In this document: in pieces, positions 7,939-17,501 of the stretch
Layout of the letters: each line of letters begins with the position of its first letter
How positions within the stretch are numbered: the stretch's first letter is position 1
Assembly (NCBI GenBank): GCA_023399375.1
Contig: JAEWPX010000030.1
Span: 62,001-126,000 of the forward strand
From: Pseudomonadota bacterium
Lineage (GTDB): Bacteria > Desulfobacterota > Desulfovibrionia > Desulfovibrionales > Desulfovibrionaceae
Length of the DNA stretch: 64,000 nt
Reading direction: 5' to 3'
Position numbers and translations under genes: made by a program
Notes under the pieces: model-generated
Told to the model about the DNA's origin: nothing
Seen by the model: only the letters and a program-made list of their open reading frames with translations
Databases searched by the model: none

Positions 7939-10299
7939 TCATGGCCAGAAAGGATCGCGTGCGTGATGAAGCGCAGCTCCGTACAGGGCGCAGCCAGTCA
8001 GGGCCATGGCCAGGGGCCGTGTGTCCGTGGCGGAAAACGCGGCCCCGGGGTCGGCAGGATTCGCGGCGTGGCGGGCGAAGGCCAGCTCCACGCGGTTTTG
8101 CCCGGCGGCCAGGGCAAGCGGCACATCCAGGGTCCCCTCGTCCTCCATCCAGCGCGCAAAGGGCAGCCCGGAAGCGCCGCCGGCCTCCCGGCCGTTGATG
8201 CGCACGACGATTCCCTGATCCGGGATGGGGTTGGAAAAGCGCAGGCGCAGCACGGCCGGCCCGGCGGCGTCGCTGGGAAATTCCAGCGTCGCGACCGGCC
8301 CGAGCGCCCAGCGCCAGGCATGGCCCTCGCCCCTTTCCAGGCCCTCGATGCCGGCAAGGCGCAGGCCGACGGGCAGGGTCGCCGGGCGCATGAGGTCGAA
8401 CAGGAGCCCCGGTTCGGCGAAACAGACCGTCACGGCCTGCGCCGCCGCAAGCTCCAGGTTGCCGCCGGGATAGGCCGCCGTGTCCCGGCCGGCCAAAAGC
8501 CCCACTGTCACGGTCAGCTCGCGTGGGACCGTCTCCGGCGCAAAACGCGCCATCAGGCGTTCCCCTGCCGCCGGCCCCGGCTCGGCCGCGAGCAGTTGCT
8601 CGGGGCCGCCGTCCGCGGCCACGGACAGGGAGACCATGCCGCCCGCGCCGGCATTGCGCCGGTCCACGCTGACGAACACCGGCCCGGCTGCGCCGGTTTC
8701 ATTGCGGAAGCGGTAGGCGAACCGGGATGCCGTGTCGTTGGCCGTGGGCACGGCCTGCCAGGCCAAGCCCCGGGTGAGGGTCACGCCGCGCAGGCTGTCG
8801 ATCTCGTTGTAGAAATTCTCCGGCTCCATGGTGAACGTAAAAACGCGCTCCCCGTCGCGCGCCGTGAACGGCCCCCGGGGGCGAATCTCCCCGCGCGCGA
8901 CGCGGCAGCCGGGCAGGCGCGGTGCGTCCGGCGCGTCGAGGCGTCCCGCCGACGCGCCGTGCTTTTCGAAAAACTCCGGCGCTGCCGCCACGAAATAACT
9001 GCGTCCGGCCTGGGCGGCGTCATATTCCTGGCGACGCAGGGGATTGGGTTCCCGGAAACGGTCGAGGTACCAGGCGACGCCGTTATAGAGCCCCATGTCC
9101 GGCATGGACCACAGCGCATCCGGGAGGGCGTCGTCGGACAGGGCCAGGGCGATGTTGCGGGAGAGGGGCGCGTTGTCGTCGTTGGCGTACAGTCCCGGGC
9201 CGCGCACGGCGACGAGCCAGCCTGCGCCGCAGAGGGCCACGGCCACGGCCAGGGCAGGCGCTGCGGCCCGAGGAACGGCGAGCCGTGAAAGCGCCAGGGA
9301 AATTCCCGCCCCCACGCACAAGGTCACGACCGGCGCGGCAAAGGCGATGTGCCAGTACATGATGTAATCGTCCCGCGCGGCCACGAGCACGGACAGCGGC
9401 CCGACGACGATGGCCGTGCAAAGCGCCCCGGTAAAGCGGTCCCGCCGCCACAACGTCCACAGGCCGAGCGCGGTCAGGGCGCAGGCGATACCGAGAATGA
9501 GAGGGCTCTCGAAAGGGGACAGGAATCCGGCTAGAATGCCGCCGATGCGCCGCAGCACCGCCAGCGGACCGGCCAGGTCCATGAACCCGGATTTGCCTCG
9601 GGCCATGAGGCTGAAAAAAAAAGGACACACAACCGCAAACGCGGCGAACGCCGCCCCGACGTAGGCCGCAAGCCGCCCGATGCCGTCCCGGCCCCTGCGG
9701 GCGAGCCAGAAGGCGCAAAGGACCAGCACCTGGAACGGCACGAGCAGCACGGCCACGTAATGCAGGAACAGGAGCGCGGCGTTGCACAGGGCCAGGCCCG
9801 CCAGCTCGCGCCGGCCGCCGGTCGCCAGGAAACGCCGGGCGAGGATCAGGGACGCCAGGAACAGAAGCAGGAAGATCGCGTAGGGCCGCACCTGGCGGGA
9901 CAGGGCGACCATGGCCGGGCTCCAGGCGTAAAGCGCGGCCGCGAAAAGCGCCGCGCCGTTCCCGACGAGGGGGCGCGCCAGCCGGAAGAGCAGCCAGACC
10001 CCGGCCACGCCGGCCGCGGCCTCGGGCAGGCGCAACACCGTCTCTGAGGATCCGATCGCCAGCACGGCCTTTATGAAGAGGTGGAACAGCGGTGGGTGCA
10101 TCTCGCAGCGCCGGGAAAAGTCGAGGATATAGGACATGGGATGGGCTGCCGTCAGGGGCACGAGCAGCTCGTCCCACCACATGGCCGGGACGCCCAGGTG
10201 GTAAAGGCGCACGGCTGCGGCAACGGTAAGGATACCGCAAAACGCAACGAGCACGGCGAATCCAGAAGCGTGACTGAAGGCGGGGGGAGTGCGCGGCAT
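7939..10299 (-). CDS. GT39-like membrane glycosyltransferase with C-terminal beta domain
   Basis: A 786-residue protein. The first 400 residues or so are strongly hydrophobic, with about ten predicted membrane spans. The first periplasmic loop carries VPAMWWDELLVPL, the W-D-E arrangement of ArnT/PMT-like GT-C enzymes that use polyprenyl-phosphate sugars. The last 300 residues are soluble and look like one or two beta-sandwich domains (for example GIVVRINGREAGG and GQNRVELAFARH). The chosen ATG gives a short cytoplasmic tail before the first span, though its ribosome site is weak. It is the promoter-proximal gene of a minus-strand group and diverges from the LhgO gene. Confidence 0.78.
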   Translation of the reverse strand: MPRTPPAFSHASGFAVLVAFCGILTVAAAVRLYHLGVPAMWWDELLVPLTAAHPMSYILDFSRRCEMHPPLFHLFIKAVLAIGSSETVLRLPEAAAGVAGVWLLFRLARPLVGNGAALFAAALYAWSPAMVALSRQVRPYAIFLLLFLASLILARRFLATGGRRELAGLALCNAALLFLHYVAVLLVPFQVLVLCAFWLARRGRDGIGRLAAYVGAAFAAFAVVCPFFFSLMARGKSGFMDLAGPLAVLRRIGGILAGFLSPFESPLILGIACALTALGLWTLWRRDRFTGALCTAIVVGPLSVLVAARDDYIMYWHIAFAAPVVTLCVGAGISLALSRLAVPRAAAPALAVAVALCGAGWLVAVRGPGLYANDDNAPLSRNIALALSDDALPDALWSMPDMGLYNGVAWYLDRFREPNPLRRQEYDAAQAGRSYFVAAAPEFFEKHGASAGRLDAPDAPRLPGCRVARGEIRPRGPFTARDGERVFTFTMEPENFYNEIDSLRGVTLTRGLAWQAVPTANDTASRFAYRFRNETGAAGPVFVSVDRRNAGAGGMVSLSVAADGGPEQLLAAEPGPAAGERLMARFAPETVPRELTVTVGLLAGRDTAAYPGGNLELAAAQAVTVCFAEPGLLFDLMRPATLPVGLRLAGIEGLERGEGHAWRWALGPVATLEFPSDAAGPAVLRLRFSNPIPDQGIVVRINGREAGGASGLPFARWMEDEGTLDVPLALAAGQNRVELAFARHAANPADPGAAFSATDTRPLAMALTGCALYGAALHHARDPFWP

Positions 10300-10396
10300 G
10301 GCCAGTCCGGGGCGTAGATGTTCCGTTGTGCAAAACCGGCCCGGCCGGCCGTTCCCTAGTATCGGCGATCGCCGGTCGGGGCAAGACCCGCGCCGG

Positions 10397-10424
10397 CTTG
10401 CGCGCCCGGCCCGTCGCGTATAAC
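10397..10424 (+). promoter_or_regulatory. Possible promoter for the LhgO-like gene
   Basis: In the divergent intergenic region, CTTGCG is followed after 16 bases by TATAAC, about 130 bases before the ATG. The -10 match is good and the -35 poor. The rest of this 254-base gap shows only a 12-bp palindrome (10363-10374) and GC-rich sequence. Confidence 0.35.
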
Positions 10425-10553
10425 ACCGCTTTCGCCGCCAATGCGGCCGGATCGAGGCGCGCCCCTCCCCGACACCACCTACAAGCGCCTGGGCTGCCGC
10501 CGGAAACGTCCCCCTGTACGTTGCACGCCCCTGCCCGGCACGAGACCACTCCC

Positions 10554-11762
10554 ATGACGCACACCGCAACCAATCCGGATTTCCTCGTCATCGGCGCCGG
10601 CGTCGTCGGCCTTTCCATCGCCCGGGAGCTCGCCGCGCGGCATCCCGACTGCCGCGTCACCGTGCTCGAAAAGGAGCCGGACATCGGCGCGCACGCCAGC
10701 GGCCGCAACAGCGGCGTCATCCACGCCGGCTTCTACTACACCGCCGACAGCCTCAAGGCCCGTTTCACCCGCGACGGCAACCGCGCGCTCAAGCAGTTCT
10801 GCGCCGCGCGCAAGCTGCGCGTCCGCAACTGCGGCAAGCTGGTCGTGGCCAAAAACGAAGAGGAAGTGCCGGTCCTGGATACGCTGCTCGAGCGCGGCCG
10901 GCAAAACGGCGTGGAACTTTCGCGCGTAACGCCCCGCGAGGCCCGGGCCATCGAACCCCGGGTCAAGACCTGCGGCGCGGCGCTTTTCTCGCCGACCACC
11001 GCCTCCATCGACCCCCTCGAGGTGCTGCGCGCCATGGCCGACGCCGCCCGCGAGGCCGGCGTCGCCATCCACGCCGGCGTACGCTACCGCGGCCGCGACG
11101 GGTCCGCCGTGCGCACGGACAACGGCCTCTACACCCCGGGCTACGTCGTCAACGCCGCAGGCCTGCACGCGGACACCATCGCCAAGGATTTCGGCTTCTC
11201 CAAGCGCTACCACCTGCTGCCCTTCAAGGGCCTGTACCTCTACGCCGCCCCCGACGCGCCGCCGCTTTCTACCAACGTCTATCCCGTGCCCAACCTGGCC
11301 AATCCGTTTTTGGGCGTGCATTTCACGGTCACGGTGGACGGCAAGGTCAAGATCGGGCCGACGGCGATTCCCTGTTTCTGGCGGGAGCAGTACGGCTGGC
11401 TGCAAAACTTCGATTTCGGGGAGCTGCGGGAGATCGTCGGGCGGGAGCTTGCGCTTTTCGCCGGCGCGGACTTCGATTTCCGCCGCCTGGCCGTGGAGGA
11501 GTTGCGCAAGCAGTTCCGGCCGCACATCGTCGGGCTGGCCGCAGAGCTCGTTTCGGGCGTGCGCGTGGCCGACTACCGCAAATGGGGCCGGCCGGGCATC
11601 CGCGCCCAGCTCGTGGACGCGAAAAAACGCCGCCTCGTCATGGATTTCGTCATCGAGCACGGCAGCCGCTCGCTGCACGTGTTAAACGCCGTCTCCCCGG
11701 CGTTTACCTGTTCCATCCCTTTCGCCAGCCACGTTGCGGACCTGATCGACGGCGCGGCGTAG
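10554..11762 (+). CDS. lhgO: L-2-hydroxyglutarate oxidase/dehydrogenase-like FAD enzyme
   Basis: A 402-residue FAD-dependent oxidoreductase of the DAO family, close to LhgO, which oxidises L-2-hydroxyglutarate to 2-oxoglutarate and feeds electrons to the quinone pool. Family marks: dinucleotide loop VIGAGVVGLSIAREL (from residue 12), the segment ASGRNSGVIHAGFYY typical of LhgO, LLPFKGLYLY, and the C-terminal HVLNAVSPAFTCSIPFA. Length matches the family (about 400). It is a metabolic gene among surface-glycan genes and has no evident pathway link to them. It converges on the nucleotidyltransferase-fold gene with a 19-base gap. Confidence 0.85.
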   Translation: MTHTATNPDFLVIGAGVVGLSIARELAARHPDCRVTVLEKEPDIGAHASGRNSGVIHAGFYYTADSLKARFTRDGNRALKQFCAARKLRVRNCGKLVVAKNEEEVPVLDTLLERGRQNGVELSRVTPREARAIEPRVKTCGAALFSPTTASIDPLEVLRAMADAAREAGVAIHAGVRYRGRDGSAVRTDNGLYTPGYVVNAAGLHADTIAKDFGFSKRYHLLPFKGLYLYAAPDAPPLSTNVYPVPNLANPFLGVHFTVTVDGKVKIGPTAIPCFWREQYGWLQNFDFGELREIVGRELALFAGADFDFRRLAVEELRKQFRPHIVGLAAELVSGVRVADYRKWGRPGIRAQLVDAKKRRLVMDFVIEHGSRSLHVLNAVSPAFTCSIPFASHVADLIDGAA

Positions 11763-11781
11763 GGCGCGCCGGGTACGGGCT

Positions 11782-12861
11782 TCATAGAAGCGGAATTTCG
11801 ATGCCGCGGGTCCGCCCCAGGTCGTCCAGGACCGCCTGGCATTCCTCCCGCACGCCGGCATCCAGGGCATCCAGCCCGCGCCGCACGTTCCGGGCCCATT
11901 TCGGACCGCGCCGCACCGCCTCGGCAACGGCATCGAGAAGGGCGTGCTTGTCCTGCCTGGTCAGCACCGCAAGGAGGCAGCCCGCCTGCCACAGATCCTT
12001 GGCCCGCCGCGGGGCGTCCGCGCGCAGTTGCGACACGATCAGCTTGTGGACCGCGTAACGGGCGGGCTCGGGCACGTTGACCAGCACACCGCCGCCATAG
12101 AGCGCCACGGCCTCGACCGGCTGGTAGATCAGAAAATCGAGGTAGCGCAGCAGCTGGCCCGCCGCGCCAAGCGCGGGCAAGGGCTCGGCGGCGGCCTTGT
12201 CGGGACCGCGATTCGGGACCAGGATGTCCACGACGTAGCCGTCGCGGTTCCTGAAGCGGCAGGGCATGTCGCCGCGTTCGAGCGAGGCCAGGGGCTCGAA
12301 GCTGGCGTCCACGGCCCGCAGCGCCTCCAGCAGCGAAGGAATCTTGTCCGTGGCCGCGACGGAGATGCTGATCTCGCGGAACTGGGCAATGTCCAGATCC
12401 TTGGTGTGCGCGTACTCCTTGGGGAACTTGACGCCGAGAAGGCCTTCGTACACCTGAAAGGCGAAGGTGCCGACCAGGCAGGCCCGCATCCGGAAAATGC
12501 CCAACAGCGCCAGGCGTTCGAGCAGATCGCCGGCCACGCCCGGTGGCGTCGTGACGCCCAGGCGACGAAACGCCTGCACGATCTGCCGACGCGCCGCGTA
12601 CTCGTCCTTGAGCCCGGCGTGGCGTTCGATCAGGGCGCGCACGTTCGCGTTGTCCGGGCCGACGTATTTCTGGGCCTGGAACGCTTTGTCCGGCCCTTTC
12701 CGGCTCGCTTGGTGATACCAGTAGTCACGGCCCTTGACCGTGACCTTCTTGAAGCTCCCGGTGGGGGGAAAATCCGCGGCGAACCGGGCATCCCGGCAAA
12801 GGTCCAGGAGTTGCGCGTACATGGTGTGGATCTGCGTGGGCAGCGCAGTGCTCTTTTGCAT
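11782..12861 (-). CDS. GSU2403-family nucleotidyltransferase-fold protein
   Basis: A 359-residue protein of the NTP_transf_8/GSU2403 type, a nucleotidyltransferase fold of unknown role. The fold marks are VGTFAF at residues 130-135 (the usual G-S/T helix start) and TKDLDIAQF with acidic pair D155/D157, followed by a third acidic strand at GYVVDILVP. The C-terminal half is helical and basic. GGAGGG sits 5 bases before the ATG. The gene stands alone on its strand and has a strong promoter-like region with a perfect inverted repeat, suggesting its own regulation. No antitoxin-like partner is encoded beside it. Confidence 0.75.
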   Translation of the reverse strand: MQKSTALPTQIHTMYAQLLDLCRDARFAADFPPTGSFKKVTVKGRDYWYHQASRKGPDKAFQAQKYVGPDNANVRALIERHAGLKDEYAARRQIVQAFRRLGVTTPPGVAGDLLERLALLGIFRMRACLVGTFAFQVYEGLLGVKFPKEYAHTKDLDIAQFREISISVAATDKIPSLLEALRAVDASFEPLASLERGDMPCRFRNRDGYVVDILVPNRGPDKAAAEPLPALGAAGQLLRYLDFLIYQPVEAVALYGGGVLVNVPEPARYAVHKLIVSQLRADAPRRAKDLWQAGCLLAVLTRQDKHALLDAVAEAVRRGPKWARNVRRGLDALDAGVREECQAVLDDLGRTRGIEIPLL

Positions 12862-12870
12862 GTTGCCCTC

Positions 12871-12906
12871 CGGTTATACTTATTTATGCGCCAGTAAGTA
12901 TAACCG
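12871..12906. repeat. Perfect 12-bp inverted repeat, operator-like
   Basis: Arms cggttatactta (12871-12882) and taagtataaccg (12895-12906) are exact reverse complements separated by 12 bases. On the minus strand one arm fills the -35/-10 spacer and the other lies between the -10 and the ribosome site of the nucleotidyltransferase-fold gene, flanking the -10. That geometry fits a repressor operator; the binding protein is unknown. Confidence 0.7.
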
Positions 12907-12910
12907 TCAA
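12882..12910 (-). promoter_or_regulatory. Sigma-70-type promoter of the nucleotidyltransferase-fold gene
   Basis: On the minus strand TTGACG (12910-12905) and ATAAAT (12887-12882) are 17 bases apart, about 20 bases upstream of the ATG, and interleave with the inverted repeat. Start-site distance to the ATG would be very short. Confidence 0.6.
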
Positions 12911-13012
12911 GTCCGCCGCGCCAAGGCCGCGCCTTGGCCCTTGAAATGCCCGCGCCCTCCCCGTATGGTCGCGGCGTTTCCGCAACCTTTCGACAAGGAT
13001 TTCGCCCCGATC

Positions 13013-13978
13013 ATGTCCCTTGTGGTCGTCGTGCCCTTTTACAACGAAGAGCAGAACGTCCCGGCCTTCATGGACCGTTTGGCCGCCGCGGCCGCGGACA
13101 TCGGCTTGGCCGGGCTCGTGGTCGTGGACGACGGGTCCACGGACGCCACCGTGACGCTGGTCACGCGGCGCGCCGCGTCTTTCCCCGTCCCGGTGCGTCT
13201 GGTGCGCCTGTCGCGCAATTTCGGCCACCAGCCCGCCGTGCTCGCCGGCTGCGAAGCCGCCTGCGCCCTGGCCGAAGAGCGCGGCGCGGACTTCGTCGGC
13301 GTCATCGACGGCGACTTGCAGGACCCGCCCGAGGACTTCCGGGCGCTGCTTGACGCCGCCGCGGACCAGGACGTCACGTACGCCGTGCGCAGCGAACGCC
13401 ACGACGGCGCGCTCATGCGCCACGGCGCGCCGCTTTTCTACCGCCTGCTCTCGCTCGGCGCGCATTTTCCCATTCCGCGAAACGCCGGCACCTTTTCCGT
13501 CATCCGCCTGCCCGTGTGCCGCATCATCGTGGAAAACGCCGACGCCGACCCCTATTTCCCGGGCCTGCGCGCCTTTGTCGGCTTCCGCCAGAAGGGCGTG
13601 CCGCTGGAAAGGCAGGCGCGCGCCGCCGGCACCTCGCGCGTGGCGCTATCCGGCCTCGTACGCCTGTCCGTGCGCGCCTTTTTCCTCTACTCCAACCTGC
13701 CGCTGCAACTGCTCTTCGCCAGCGGCGCGGCGCTCACGCTTTGCGCCGGGCTCGCTGGCGCGCTCGTCACGGTCCTGCGGCTGCTCAAGCTCATCGACCC
13801 CACGGGCGTGACCACCATCATCCTGCTGCAACTCTTTTCGCTCGGCGTCATGGCCTTTTTCATCGGCATCGTCGCCTTCATGGTCGCCCGGGTGCGGGCC
13901 AACACCTCGCGCCAGCGCTCCTGGGTGGTGCTCGAGGCGACGACCCTGCCGGGCAGCACCTCCAAGGACCCCACGTAA
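13013..13978 (+). CDS. GT2 polyprenyl-phosphate glycosyltransferase (GtrB/ArnC/DPM1-like)
   Basis: A 321-residue GT-A enzyme starting MSLVVVVPFYNEEQN, with VVVDDGSTDAT (36-46) and the metal-binding DGDLQDPPE (99-107), which is the sequence style of dolichol/undecaprenyl-phosphate sugar synthases. Two membrane spans follow near residues 225-255 and 270-300, as in GtrB. Such enzymes make undecaprenyl-phosphate sugars for GT-C transferases, and this locus has several of those. An upstream in-frame ATG would add 16 atypical residues. Its stop abuts the next ATG (TAAATG), marking an operon. Confidence 0.88.
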   Translation: MSLVVVVPFYNEEQNVPAFMDRLAAAAADIGLAGLVVVDDGSTDATVTLVTRRAASFPVPVRLVRLSRNFGHQPAVLAGCEAACALAEERGADFVGVIDGDLQDPPEDFRALLDAAADQDVTYAVRSERHDGALMRHGAPLFYRLLSLGAHFPIPRNAGTFSVIRLPVCRIIVENADADPYFPGLRAFVGFRQKGVPLERQARAAGTSRVALSGLVRLSVRAFFLYSNLPLQLLFASGAALTLCAGLAGALVTVLRLLKLIDPTGVTTIILLQLFSLGVMAFFIGIVAFMVARVRANTSRQRSWVVLEATTLPGSTSKDPT

Positions 13979-14647
13979 ATGACCACGCCTCCGGCCAAAC
14001 GGCCACTCCAATCGCGCTTTCCCCGGCTCTGGCTGGCTTTCCAGTATCTGGCCTGCGGCTATTTCGACCGCGGCCGCTATATCCGCAAGCACTACCACGG
14101 CCAGCGGCGCGTGCTCGAGATCGGCTGTTCGCTCGGGCTCGACAGCCGCCATTTCGCCGACGCCCCCTGCGATTTCCTCGGCGTGGACATCGACCCCGAG
14201 GCCATCGCCCACGCGAAAAAGACCCATGCCGGCCGGGCGCACATGCGCTTCGTCTGCATGGACCTCCATGACTTGCAGGTGGCGGCAGACGAGCGCTTCG
14301 ACTTCATCCTGGTCAGCGGCGTGTGCCACCACGTGCCCACAGACAAGCTGGTGCCCTTGCTCGAAAAGGCGGCCACGCTCCTGTCCGCCGACGGCCGGCT
14401 GGTGGTCATCGACTACGCGCCGTCCGCGCGCCCCGGCCGGCTGGAGCAGTTTTTCCTGGACTACGACGAGGGGCGCGAGATCCGCTCCCGCGAGGACCTG
14501 CTCGCGGTGCTCGACTCAATATCGGGCCTTGCCGTCGCCGAGCAGGAAATCTTCCGCAACGCGGCCTTCGTCTTCCCCTGGCCGACCATGGCCTACAAGT
14601 TCTGCATCGCCATGAAGAAAAAGGGCGCGGAGAAAAAAGCGTCATGA
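13979..14647 (+). CDS. Class I SAM-dependent methyltransferase
   Basis: A 222-residue methyltransferase with motif I VLEIGCSLG at residues 45-53, the acidic ribose contact in FLGVDIDPEA, FVCMDLHDL (motif II region) and ILVSGVCHHVP, followed by LLSADGRLVVIDY. This is the Methyltransf_11/25 layout and probably O-methylates a glycan or lipid intermediate. It begins directly after the GT2 stop and overlaps the next gene in ATGA, so the three genes form one translational unit. Confidence 0.85.
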   Translation: MTTPPAKRPLQSRFPRLWLAFQYLACGYFDRGRYIRKHYHGQRRVLEIGCSLGLDSRHFADAPCDFLGVDIDPEAIAHAKKTHAGRAHMRFVCMDLHDLQVAADERFDFILVSGVCHHVPTDKLVPLLEKAATLLSADGRLVVIDYAPSARPGRLEQFFLDYDEGREIRSREDLLAVLDSISGLAVAEQEIFRNAAFVFPWPTMAYKFCIAMKKKGAEKKAS

Positions 14648-17286
14648 CGCCGCGCGGCCCCGGCCTCGACCTCGGCGTGTCGCGCCTGGCCCTGGCGGCG
14701 CTGTGCGTCTTTTTCCTGGTCCATTTCACGGCCATCTGCCACATGCGCGGCGTGGACGACCCGCAGGGCTACGTCCTCAACACCTCCAAGCTCATCCCGG
14801 TCAACACCTACGAGGACGACGCGCAGGTCTCCATCGGCCACGCCCTGGGGCTTTTCGGGCCGGTCAAGGACACCTTCACCATCGCCACCAATTTCGGCGG
14901 GCCGCTGCTGCATGCCGCCAAGCCCGTCATGTGGGCGGCGTCGGCGCTCGGCATCCTCAAACTCTCGCCGGACAAGTACTTCTACGTCTCCTACCCGGAC
15001 GAACTGCTGCGCATCTGGCAGGTCTTCGCCGTCTACAAGCTGTGCATCCTGCTCTTGCTGCCGCTGTCGCTCTACTGGATCGGCCGCAATTTCGCGGGCG
15101 AGACCGCCGGTACGGTCGCGGCTTGGCTCATTGCGGCCATGCCCTACGCCACGGCCTTCGAACTGCGCCTCAAACCCGACGGCGTGGTGCTGACGCTCAC
15201 CCTCCTCGTTCTTCTCAACCTGCTGGAATTCGCCCGCTCGGCGCGAAACCGCAACCTCTACGCCGCCGCGATCCTGCTCGGGCTGGCCTTTTCCATGAAA
15301 TTCACCCTGGCCACGGCGGTCTTTCTTTTTCCGCCGGCCCTGGCCGCCTGCTGGCGGCGGCGCGGCCAGCCGATTTTCACGAAAGCCCACGCGCTTGTCG
15401 TCGCCAAGGCCGCGCTCGCGTCCGTGGCCGCCTTTTGCCTGGGCAACGTCCGCTTCCTGGAAAACCCGGCCATCTTCTTGGATTTCATCTTCCGCTACAC
15501 CGCCATTCCCGAGACCACGGACGTGGCCAAGGGCTTTTGGCCCACGTTTTTCTTCCGCATCCGCCACTTCGAACCTTTTTACGGCCCGGCGCTGAACGTC
15601 CTGGTCATTCCGGCCTGCCTCTATGCCGTGTGGCGCGTGGTCGTCGCGCGCGGCCGGGTCACGGCGAATACGCTGCTGTTGCTGCTCTTCGCCCTCAATT
15701 TCCTCTATCTCTGGAAGGTCGCCCACAACCTCGTGGTCTTAAACCTCACCTACTATTATTATTCCCAGGCCGTGCTCGCCCTGGCGCTCGTGGCGCTGCT
15801 GCTCGGCCGCCTCCTGGACGCCGCCGCGAACCGGCCGGCCCTGCGCCTGGTCTGCCTGGCCTGCCTGCTTGCCCTCGTCGGCGCGACCATGTGGCAGCAA
15901 AAAAACGTGCTCGCCTACCTCTGCGGCCCGTCCACGCGCCAGACGGCCCACGCCTGGGTCGCGGACCACCTGCCCAAGGGAGCGTCCGTGGGCCTGCCCC
16001 TGCCCCGGGACGCGCGCCTGGGCTTTACCGGCCGCTACATGATCGATCCGTTTGCCTACCGCATCGTACCCCTGGGGCCGGATTTCGCCGGCCTGGGCGA
16101 GGCGCGGCCGCAATTCGCCCTGACCGCGCGCATGAATCCGCTGGAAAAGACCCTCGCCGATCCGGCCTATGAGCGCCTCGTCACCGTCGACGACGCCGGC
16201 CACCTGCCCCGCGAGCCGTACAACTTCTACCAGGACGACATCTACGACGCCTTCCGCCTGAAGGACGGGAACGCGGAAAAGGTGGCCGCTGACGGCCCGG
16301 GCGCGTCCGAGGCCGCCCTGGGCGCGTTTTTGCGCGGCGACCCCGAGCCGGCCTTCACCGTGGCCAACGTGCAGGCCCTGGACCTCTTTCCCCAAAGCCT
16401 GGACCTTTTGCGCAAAACGCCGCGTACCATGCTACCCCTGCCGGGCGCGCTCATGACGGCCGGCCTGCGCGATCCGGCCTCGCCGCCGACCTACCTGCAC
16501 CAGATTCCGCCCGAGGTCCTTGCCTTGTGGGGGGTCAAGTACGTCATCGCCCGCGACGACGCGGCGTTTAAGGAAAACGTCCTCGACGTCCCGGCCTACG
16601 GCCTGCGTCGGCTCGACGCCCCGGAGCTGGCCGCATTTGCGGGCCGCATCGCGCTTTTCGCCAACGACGCCTACCAGGGGCAGGTCTTTTTCCTGCCCGA
16701 CCCTGCGCCCGGAAGCACGCGCGCGGCGGCGCGGCGCTACCTGGGGCTGCTCGCGCGCTTTCGCTTGAAGCCCTACGGCGAGCTCTACCCCGCAAAGGAA
16801 CTGGCCGCCTCCGGCGCGACGTTGCTTCGCGTGCGCATGACCGTTTCCTGCAACGGCCCCACGGATCTCGTGCTCAAGGGTGGCCCGCGCCGCACGTCCG
16901 TGCTGCTCGGCCCGGGAACGCACACCCTGGACCTGCCCTATGCCATGGACCCCGTGGCCGCGGCAGCGCCTGGGGCCGAGGGTGCGGGCTACGAGCTCCA
17001 TCCCGCCACGCCCGGGGCGTCGGCCACGCTCGTTAGCGTCTCCACCGCGCCGCTCGAGGCCCTGCCCCAGGCGCAGGCCGAGCCCGCGACCGTGGACATG
17101 CGTCTGGCCTTCGCGCATATCCGCGCCGGGTCGCCCGGACAGGCCGTGTTCGCCCTGCCCTGGCATCCCTACTGGCGCGCGACGGTGGACGGCCGCGAAA
17201 CGGCCGCCGTGCCCGGTCCGGCAGGAACCGTGGCCGTAGCCGTGCCCGCCGGCGACCACGACGTGGCCGTGCGCTTCGCGCGCTAG
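14644..17286 (+). CDS. Large membrane GT-C-type glycosyltransferase with YfhO-like C-terminus
   Basis: An 880-residue protein with about ten to twelve hydrophobic spans in the first 430 residues (for example the segments around 12-32, 115-135, 190-215 and 245-275) and a long soluble remainder. The extreme C-terminus ends PWHPYWRATVDGRE, then a short beta stretch, matching the way YfhO-family membrane proteins end. Proteins of this shape move polyprenyl-linked sugars onto periplasmic acceptors. The ATG overlaps the methyltransferase stop. It may use the product of the polyprenyl-phosphate GT2 two genes upstream (inference). Confidence 0.75.
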   Translation: MTPRGPGLDLGVSRLALAALCVFFLVHFTAICHMRGVDDPQGYVLNTSKLIPVNTYEDDAQVSIGHALGLFGPVKDTFTIATNFGGPLLHAAKPVMWAASALGILKLSPDKYFYVSYPDELLRIWQVFAVYKLCILLLLPLSLYWIGRNFAGETAGTVAAWLIAAMPYATAFELRLKPDGVVLTLTLLVLLNLLEFARSARNRNLYAAAILLGLAFSMKFTLATAVFLFPPALAACWRRRGQPIFTKAHALVVAKAALASVAAFCLGNVRFLENPAIFLDFIFRYTAIPETTDVAKGFWPTFFFRIRHFEPFYGPALNVLVIPACLYAVWRVVVARGRVTANTLLLLLFALNFLYLWKVAHNLVVLNLTYYYYSQAVLALALVALLLGRLLDAAANRPALRLVCLACLLALVGATMWQQKNVLAYLCGPSTRQTAHAWVADHLPKGASVGLPLPRDARLGFTGRYMIDPFAYRIVPLGPDFAGLGEARPQFALTARMNPLEKTLADPAYERLVTVDDAGHLPREPYNFYQDDIYDAFRLKDGNAEKVAADGPGASEAALGAFLRGDPEPAFTVANVQALDLFPQSLDLLRKTPRTMLPLPGALMTAGLRDPASPPTYLHQIPPEVLALWGVKYVIARDDAAFKENVLDVPAYGLRRLDAPELAAFAGRIALFANDAYQGQVFFLPDPAPGSTRAAARRYLGLLARFRLKPYGELYPAKELAASGATLLRVRMTVSCNGPTDLVLKGGPRRTSVLLGPGTHTLDLPYAMDPVAAAAPGAEGAGYELHPATPGASATLVSVSTAPLEALPQAQAEPATVDMRLAFAHIRAGSPGQAVFALPWHPYWRATVDGRETAAVPGPAGTVAVAVPAGDHDVAVRFAR

Positions 17287-17501
17287 CGTCGCGCCGCAGG
17301 GCAAGTGTCCGCTTTTTCGCGGGCAATATCCCTGAATGATTCTTCTTCCCTAAAAAAAGACTGCCGTATTTTTTGAGGGACCCGACAGGCGTCGCAGCTG
17401 CGCCGATGGACAACGCCACGGCGCTGTGGCACCGTCACGCCGCCTTTTTTCGCCGCGCGCCTGCGACGCAGCGCCGCCGCAAGCCCACGAAGGAGCGGTC
17501 C

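Noticed and set aside
10363..10374. Palindrome cggcgatcgccg in the divergent region upstream of lhgO
   Set aside because: A short GC-rich palindrome is expected by chance here and it is not positioned relative to a convincing promoter.
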